From Hoeflea algicola (GTDB lineage Bacteria; Pseudomonadota; Alphaproteobacteria; Rhizobiales; Rhizobiaceae): DNA of 64,000 nt. The notes beneath the pieces are model-generated. The model was not told the DNA's origin, did not search any database, and saw only the letters and a list, made by a program, of their open reading frames with translations. The number at the start of each line of letters is the position of its first letter. Position 1 is the stretch's first letter. A program made the position numbers and the translations under genes. Positions 59,083-64,000 of the stretch are shown here, one piece after another. The stretch covers positions 1,116,001 to 1,180,000 of the forward strand of contig NZ_JAOVZR010000001.1 in the NCBI RefSeq assembly GCF_026619415.1, given 5' to 3'.

Positions 59083-59693
59083 ACACGCCCATCAAGAAGC
59101 GCAAGCGGCGGGCGCCCGCGCCAAAGCCCGCCAATGACAATTCCAACCTGCGCGACCGGTTGGGCGCGGCGCGCATTGGCTGGCGTGAAGCCGTGCTCGG
59201 CGCCATCGCCTGGGGCGCAGCAATGGCGATTTCGGCGCAGGCCTCCATGTGGCTGTCGACCGGCGCCCAGACTTCGCATTACTGGAGCCTGACGGCGCTG
59301 CTGTTTTGCGCCGGCGCTCTAGCCTGGCCGTTCAGCCTGGCGGCATTCCGCGTCATCGCCTTTCGAAAGGCCCGTGAAGCCGCTTTTGCGGCCGCCGTTC
59401 TCTGCCTGTCGCTGTCCACCATCATCATCACAGCAATCATCTACGCAATCATCTACCGAAACTTTTACGCCCAGTGGCATGGCGAGCCGTTTACCAAATT
59501 GTGGCTGATACAGCTCGCTTTCACGACCGCCTCAGCGTTTTACCAGTTCGCGGTGCTGGGACTGCGGCTCTATCTGCCGCTCGGATTGGTGTTCCTGCTC
59601 GCAGCCGCCTGGTTGCTGGCACGCGGCCGGAATTGGACACTCCGCCCCACGCGGAGCAGAACGCCCGTCCTGAATCGGCCACGGAGCAGGTAA
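59079..59693 (+). CDS. Hypothetical four-helix membrane protein
   Basis: 204-aa protein with a basic N-terminus (MNTPIKKRKRRAPAPKPAND) and about four membrane helices, ending with another basic tail. It overlaps the DUF2259 stop by 4 bp (ATGA). No recognised family. Confidence 0.8.
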   Translation: MNTPIKKRKRRAPAPKPANDNSNLRDRLGAARIGWREAVLGAIAWGAAMAISAQASMWLSTGAQTSHYWSLTALLFCAGALAWPFSLAAFRVIAFRKAREAAFAAAVLCLSLSTIIITAIIYAIIYRNFYAQWHGEPFTKLWLIQLAFTTASAFYQFAVLGLRLYLPLGLVFLLAAAWLLARGRNWTLRPTRSRTPVLNRPRSR

Positions 59694-59814
59694 AACCGCA
59701 CAATTTGGGCATTGTCCCCCGTTCAACCCCGCCCAGACATTTGATTCCCTGACGGAATGGTCTAGACCCGCCACATCGTATCAATCTCATCGCAACAAAC
59801 TCAGGGCTTCCCCA

Positions 59815-61121
59815 ATGATCCCTCGCTACTCCCGTCCGGAAATGGTCGCAATCTGGTCCCCCGAAACCCGGTTCCGGATCTGGTTCGAGATCGAGGCCCA
59901 TGCCTGCGACGCGCTGGCCGAAATCGGCGTTATCCCGAAATCCGCGGCCAAGACTATCTGGGAACGCGGGGGGCGGCTGAATTCAGCGTCGACCGCATCG
60001 ACGAGATCGAACAAGTCACCAAGCACGATGTGATCGCCTTCCTCACCCATCTTGCCGAATTCGTCGGTGAGGATTCGCGTTTCATCCACCAAGGCATGAC
60101 TTCATCCGATGTGCTCGACACCTGCCTCAATGTGCAACTGACCCGCGCCGCCGATCTGCTGATCGCCGGGGTCGACCGCCTGCTCGCAGCGCTCAAGACC
60201 CGTGCGTTCGAGCACAAGGACACCATCACCATCGGCCGCAGTCACGCCATTCATGCCGAGCCGACCACTTTCGGCGTCAAGCTGGCCTATGCCCATGCAG
60301 AATTTGCCCGCTGCCGCGCCCGCCTGGTTGCCGCCCGCGAGGAAATCGCCACCTGTGCCATTTCCGGCGCAGTCGGCACGTTTGCCAACATCGACCCGCG
60401 CGTCGAGGAACATGTCGCCGCCGCACTTGGCCTCAAGCCCGAACCGGTTTCGACGCAAGTGATCCCGCGCGACCGCCATGCCATGTTCTTCGCCACACTC
60501 GGCGTGGTTGCCTCATCGGTCGAGCGCCTGGCGGTTGAAGTCCGTCACCTGCAGCGCACCGAGGTGCTAGAAGCAGAAGAATATTTCTCACCCGGCCAGA
60601 AGGGCTCGTCGGCAATGCCGCACAAGCGCAACCCGGTGCTGACTGAAAACCTCACCGGCCTTGCCCGCATGGTGCGCGCTTACGCGATGCCGGCGATGGA
60701 AAATGTGGCGCTGTGGCACGAGCGGGATATCTCGCATTCCTCGGTCGAGCGGATGATCGGCCCGGACGCCACCATTACGCTTGATTTTGCGCTTGCCCGG
60801 CTCGCCACCGTTGTTGAAAAGCTGCTGGTCTACCCTGAGAACATGGAAAAGAACCTCAACCGGTTCCGTGGCCTTGTCCATTCCCAGCGGGTGTTGCTGG
60901 CGCTCACCCAGGCCGGCGTCAGCCGCGAGGACAGCTATCGTCTGGTTCAGCGAAACGCCATGAAGGTTTGGGAGCAAGGTAAGGATTTCCTTGAGGAATT
61001 GCTCGCCGATGAGGAAGTGGTCAAGGTTCTGGGCGAGGAACAGATCCGCGAGAAATTCGATCTCGGCTATCACACCAAGCACGTCGACACGATCTTTGCG
61101 CGGGTGTTTGGCGAGAGCTGA
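59815..61121 (+). pseudogene. purB: Adenylosuccinate lyase, single-base frameshift
   Basis: Purine biosynthesis enzyme cleaving SAICAR and adenylosuccinate. The first 53 codons (MIPRYSRPEMVAIWSPETRF) are correct, then the frame slips at the G6 run (59968-59973). One extra G restores GGAAEFSVDRIDEIEQVTKH, which joins DVIAFLTHLAEFVGEDSRF and runs to 61121, 435 aa as usual. The signature GSSAMPHKRNP is intact. In an essential pathway this is most likely a sequencing error. Confidence 0.92.
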
Positions 61122-61282
61122 AGGCGCCATTTGAGGGAAGCTTCGTGACAGCCGGTAACAAAGCCTGATGTCACGACGCCCCTCGCCTTCATCTGGTCAA
61201 TCTGTCGCCGCCATCTCGCCGCTGTTCTTGTCCAAAATGGCTCTCAATTACCCCTTCATGGAATCGGGTTATGGAGAGAATC

Positions 61283-61525
61283 ATGCAGGACACACCGCCC
61301 TTGGGCGCCCGTGACCGCCAGAACCGCGGCGAACACGGCTACGAACCGCGCAACGACACCGGCGAAACCGGCGCCTCACTGTGGGTTGCCACCGCAGTCG
61401 TCATTATCATTCTGGCCGGCCTGTCGCTGTTTGGCCAAGACCGGTTGAGCAATGGTGGCGCCCCGTTCGTCATCACCCCGTCGAGTCAGATCGGAGTCGC
61501 CAGCGGCACACAAAATGACTTCTGA
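61283..61525 (+). CDS. Small single-helix membrane protein
   Basis: 80 aa starting at the ATG at 61283 after GGAGAG (MQDTPPLGARDRQNRGEHGY). A polar N-terminus is followed by one helix (LWVATAVVIIILAGLSLFG) and a short external tail. No family recognised. Confidence 0.6.
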   Translation: MQDTPPLGARDRQNRGEHGYEPRNDTGETGASLWVATAVVIIILAGLSLFGQDRLSNGGAPFVITPSSQIGVASGTQNDF

Positions 61526-61631
61526 CGGGGATAACCATCACCCCTGCAGCCGACCGGCACGCCTGGAAATATGCCCGACCAGAAACCGCATCCCCGTTGA
61601 CTTTTGACGCCACCTCGGCCACCTCGGCTGA

Positions 61632-62186
61632 ATGAAAGTTGCTCAAGCAGATATCCTGATTGTTCCCGGATACACCAATTCGGGCCCCGACCATTGGCAG
61701 TCGCGCTGGCAGTCGCGGCTTTCGAGCGCGCGGCGGGTTGAACAGGACGCCTGGGCCAAGCCGGTGCGCGAAGACTGGACCGCGCGGTTTGCCGAATGCG
61801 TCAACCAGGCGGAAAAGCCGGTCGTCATCATCGCCCACTCGCTTGGTGTCGCCACTGCGGTGCAGGCGCTGCCGCAATGCAACAAGCCGATCGCCGGTGC
61901 CTTTCTGGTGGCACCGCCCGATGTCGTCAACCCGAACATTCGCCCGAAGCATCTGATGACCTTCGGTCCCTACCCGCGCGATCCGCTACCGTTTCCGTCG
62001 ATCGTCGTGGCGAGCCAGAACGATTCCTTCGGTTCCTTCGAGCATGCCAGCGACATCGCCAATGCCTGGGGGGCGATGCTGGTCGACGCTGGCGAAGCCG
62101 GCCATATCAACGCCCAGTCGGGCCACGGACCGTGGCCAGAGGGGACCATGGTGTTTGCCCACTTTCTCGCCCGTTTGAAGGTCTGA
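61632..62186 (+). CDS. RBBP9/YdeN-type serine hydrolase
   Basis: 184-aa alpha/beta hydrolase. VPGYTNSGPDHWQSRW near the N-terminus is typical of the RBBP9/YdeN family. The nucleophile Ser is in IIAHSLGVATA, the Asp in SQNDSFGS and the His in EAGHINAQSG. Substrate unknown. Confidence 0.92.
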   Translation: MKVAQADILIVPGYTNSGPDHWQSRWQSRLSSARRVEQDAWAKPVREDWTARFAECVNQAEKPVVIIAHSLGVATAVQALPQCNKPIAGAFLVAPPDVVNPNIRPKHLMTFGPYPRDPLPFPSIVVASQNDSFGSFEHASDIANAWGAMLVDAGEAGHINAQSGHGPWPEGTMVFAHFLARLKV

Positions 62187-62219
62187 TGCACCCGGAAATC
62201 AGCGGTACTTCCTTGAAAT

Positions 62220-62981
62220 TCAGCGCCGCGCCTTGTCCAGCATCACCGCAGCCCCTGCGTGGATAGTGCCCGGATCGGTATTGAGGGCTGCAATGTGGTA
62301 GCCCATCTTCGCAAATCGCGGCGCAGCCGCCGGATCGACCGCGAAAATCGCCGCGAACTTGCCCGCCTTTCGCGTCCGCTTGGCAATATCGGCCAGAACC
62401 TCCTGCATGTCTTCCCGATTCGGGTCGACACCCTCGCCACCCGACCAGGAAATCGACAGATCGGACGGGCCGACGAACACGCCATCAATTCCGGCAAGCG
62501 CCAGAATGTCATCAAGCGCGGCATGGGCCTGCCGGGTTTCGATCATCGCAATCGCCAGCGTCTCACGGTTGGCCGAGCGAAAATAGCTCTCGGCCGTGTG
62601 CTCCGAATGCAGCGCAAGCGCCCGCATCGGTCCCCAGGAGCGCTCGCCGAGCGGCGGATATTTCATCGCCCGCGCAAAGGCCTCTGCCTCAGCCACCGAA
62701 TTGATCATTGGCGCGATGACGGCCTCGAACCCCATGTCGAGCGCGCGGCTGGCCAGATCGTTGCGCCCGACAGGAATGCGCAACAACGCCGGTTTAGAGG
62801 CCTGAAGGATGGACCGGCCCGAAGCAAAGGCGCTCGCCTCGTCATGGGCGCCGTGCTGCATGTCGACAGTCACCGCGTCAAACGGGCAGTCTGCAAGCGC
62901 TCCCGCCATCTCCGCCGACGCCGAAGTCGACCAGGCGGTGAGCAGCAATTCGTCGCGCTCCAGACTTTCTTTCAGGTGCAT
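62220..62981 (-). CDS. HpcH/HpaI family aldolase
   Basis: 253-aa class II, metal-dependent pyruvate aldolase type. I start it at the ATG at 62981 (MHLKESLERDELLLTAWSTS). Key motifs: VDMQHGAHD (active-site His region), metal-site MIETRQAH and GVFVGPSDLSIS. Family members cleave or form 2-keto-3-deoxy acids; the substrate cannot be told. It may be independent of its neighbours. Confidence 0.92.
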   Translation of the reverse strand: MHLKESLERDELLLTAWSTSASAEMAGALADCPFDAVTVDMQHGAHDEASAFASGRSILQASKPALLRIPVGRNDLASRALDMGFEAVIAPMINSVAEAEAFARAMKYPPLGERSWGPMRALALHSEHTAESYFRSANRETLAIAMIETRQAHAALDDILALAGIDGVFVGPSDLSISWSGGEGVDPNREDMQEVLADIAKRTRKAGKFAAIFAVDPAAAPRFAKMGYHIAALNTDPGTIHAGAAVMLDKARR

Positions 62982-63042
62982 GAAAAATTCCTTCCCCGTC
63001 ACGTTTTCGCGCCCTAACGCGCCCCGGACAATTTATTCCATC

Positions 63043-63074
63043 AAAAAACCGCCCGCAGCAAGCCGCGAGCGGTT
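63043..63074 (-). terminator. Intrinsic terminator after the DUF1476 gene
   Basis: A GC-rich stem (ACCGC...GCGGT) on the minus strand is followed by TTTTTT, 40 bp past the DUF1476 stop. Confidence 0.75.
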
Positions 63075-63112
63075 CTGATCAAGAATCACCCAATGAACCG
63101 AGTGTGACGAAT

Positions 63113-63433
63113 TCAGCTGCTCTGGATCTGCTCGACGGCAATTGCCATCAGCTCATTCATCTGGCGCCGAATCTGATGATCGGACTGTTCGACACCGGCA
63201 GCGTCGAAGTCGCCACGCAGCTTGCGAAACACGTCTTCTTCGCCGGCTTCCTCGAAATCTGCCAGAATTACGGTTTTCGCGTAGGCTTCAGCCTCGTCTC
63301 CGGATTTGCCGAGCAATTCGGCAGCCCAAAGCCCCAGCAACTTGTTGCGGCGCGCTTCCGCCTTGAACTTGAGTTCAGCGTCATGCGCGAACTTGTTCTC
63401 AAAGGCGTTCTCGCGGTCTTTCATATCGTTCAT
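63113..63433 (-). CDS. DUF1476 protein, zeta-type ATPase inhibitor
   Basis: 106-aa mostly helical protein starting MNDMKDRENAFENKFAHDAE. DUF1476 members of alphaproteobacteria are the zeta subunit, which inhibits the F1Fo-ATPase by inserting its N-terminus into F1. Position next to purC is common in Rhizobiales. Ends QIQSS with terminator behind. Confidence 0.93.
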   Translation of the reverse strand: MNDMKDRENAFENKFAHDAELKFKAEARRNKLLGLWAAELLGKSGDEAEAYAKTVILADFEEAGEEDVFRKLRGDFDAAGVEQSDHQIRRQMNELMAIAVEQIQSS

Positions 63434-63661
63434 GGGTTAGCTCCCGAAGATGGTTCAACTCTCCCCATATGGGGCTTTGGCCCATAAAACAAAAGAATGG
63501 CGAAAGTGCAATGCATACACGCCCCGCCGTCACGCAATTCCGGGGACACGGCTGACAACAACATTGTGAAACCGCGGACAATCAGCTAAGCACGGCTCAA
63601 TTCCAACATCATGCCGAAGCGTCGCGGCTTCAGCCGGCGCATTTTGACAGAGATCCCCCCG

Positions 63662-64000
63662 ATGAATCGTCGTCGCCGAATCTACGAAGGCAAGGCCAAG
63701 ATCTTGTATGAAGGTCCCGAGCCTGGCACCCTGATCCAGTTCTTCAAGGATGACGCTACCGCGTTCAACAAGAAGAAGCATGATGTGATCGACGGCAAGG
63801 GCGTGCTCAACAATCGGATCTCCGAGTACATATTCACGCATCTGAACCGGATCGGCATTCCGACCCACTTCATCAAGCGCATCAACATGCGCGAGCAGTT
63901 GATCAAGGAAGTCGAGATCATCCCGCTGGAAGTGGTGGTCCGCAATATTGCTGCCGGCTCGCTGGCCAAACGGCTGGGCATTGAAGAAGGCACGGTGCTG
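63662..64000 (+). CDS. purC: SAICAR synthetase (3' end outside window)
   Basis: Purine pathway enzyme that joins CAIR and aspartate. The first 113 residues are present ([52 protein letters not shown]); the full protein is about 250 aa. The start follows an A/G-rich stretch at 63648-63655 (ACAGAGAT). Confidence 0.97.
   Translation, partial: MNRRRRIYEGKAKILYEGPEPGTLIQFFKDDATAFNKKKHDVIDGKGVLNNRISEYIFTHLNRIGIPTHFIKRINMREQLIKEVEIIPLEVVVRNIAAGSLAKRLGIEEGTVL

Overview
The window reads as a chromosomal stretch of an alphaproteobacterium of the order Hyphomicrobiales (Rhizobiales), probably near the Rhizobiaceae/Phyllobacteriaceae (Hoeflea-like; this placement is inference). Grounds: a 14-subunit-type nuo operon whose NuoE carries the rhizobial C-terminal helix-hairpin-helix extension, the order purB - small genes - DUF1476 - purC, the divergent anmK/tyrS pair, and high GC with alphaproteobacterial codon use.

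Layout. 1-12.4 kb (minus strand): nuoA to nuoL, with nuoL cut by the left edge and an extra HHH-domain gene between nuoF and nuoG. 12.8-13.2 kb: tRNA-Asp(GTC) and tRNA-Val(TAC). 13.3-16.2 kb: an insertion-sequence scar, in which an IS21-type end with four 23-bp iterons and a truncated istA is cut by a complete IS3-family element that abuts a truncated regulator gene; a decayed second IS3 orfA follows. 16.4-20.4 kb: a four-gene ABC importer of unknown substrate. 20.4-23.8 kb: an MFS/HlyD efflux pair divergent from a TetR gene, with a strong palindromic operator between them. 23.9-34.7 kb: the most unusual region. A 1977-aa repeat-rich secreted protein is encoded divergently from two other secreted-protein genes, and the larger of those carries one copy of the same Cys/Trp repeat. 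34.9-48.2 kb: housekeeping and envelope genes (AI-2E permease, ElaB/YqjE-like proteins, anmK, tyrS, AsmA/YhdP-like protein, peroxiredoxin, DUF455, M23 peptidase, DEAD-box helicase). 48.4-50.1 kb: a LysR regulator divergent from two small genes. 50.2-56.0 kb (minus): a molybdenum-hydroxylase/CO-dehydrogenase-type maturation operon (flavin reductase, MoxR, CoxE, split XdhC, MPT-binding/cytidylyltransferase fusion, TfoX-like) without the catalytic subunits. 56.1-64 kb: an amino-acid-type binding protein coupled to a P1 peptidase, a DUF2259 protein, purB, a small alpha/beta hydrolase, an HpcH/HpaI aldolase, the DUF1476 ATPase inhibitor and the start of purC.

A recurring feature is single-base indels, mostly in homopolymers, that break otherwise normal genes: nuoC, an ABC permease, hlyD, the two secreted-protein genes, the MPT fusion gene, coxE and purB. 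Repairing each one gives an integral codon count and a family-like protein. Because core genes are hit, I favour sequencing or assembly error for most of them. The gene at 23946-27592 needs four repairs and could instead be a real pseudogene.

The best candidate for an undescribed system is the divergent secreted locus at 23.9-34.7 kb. Its function cannot be read from the sequence.
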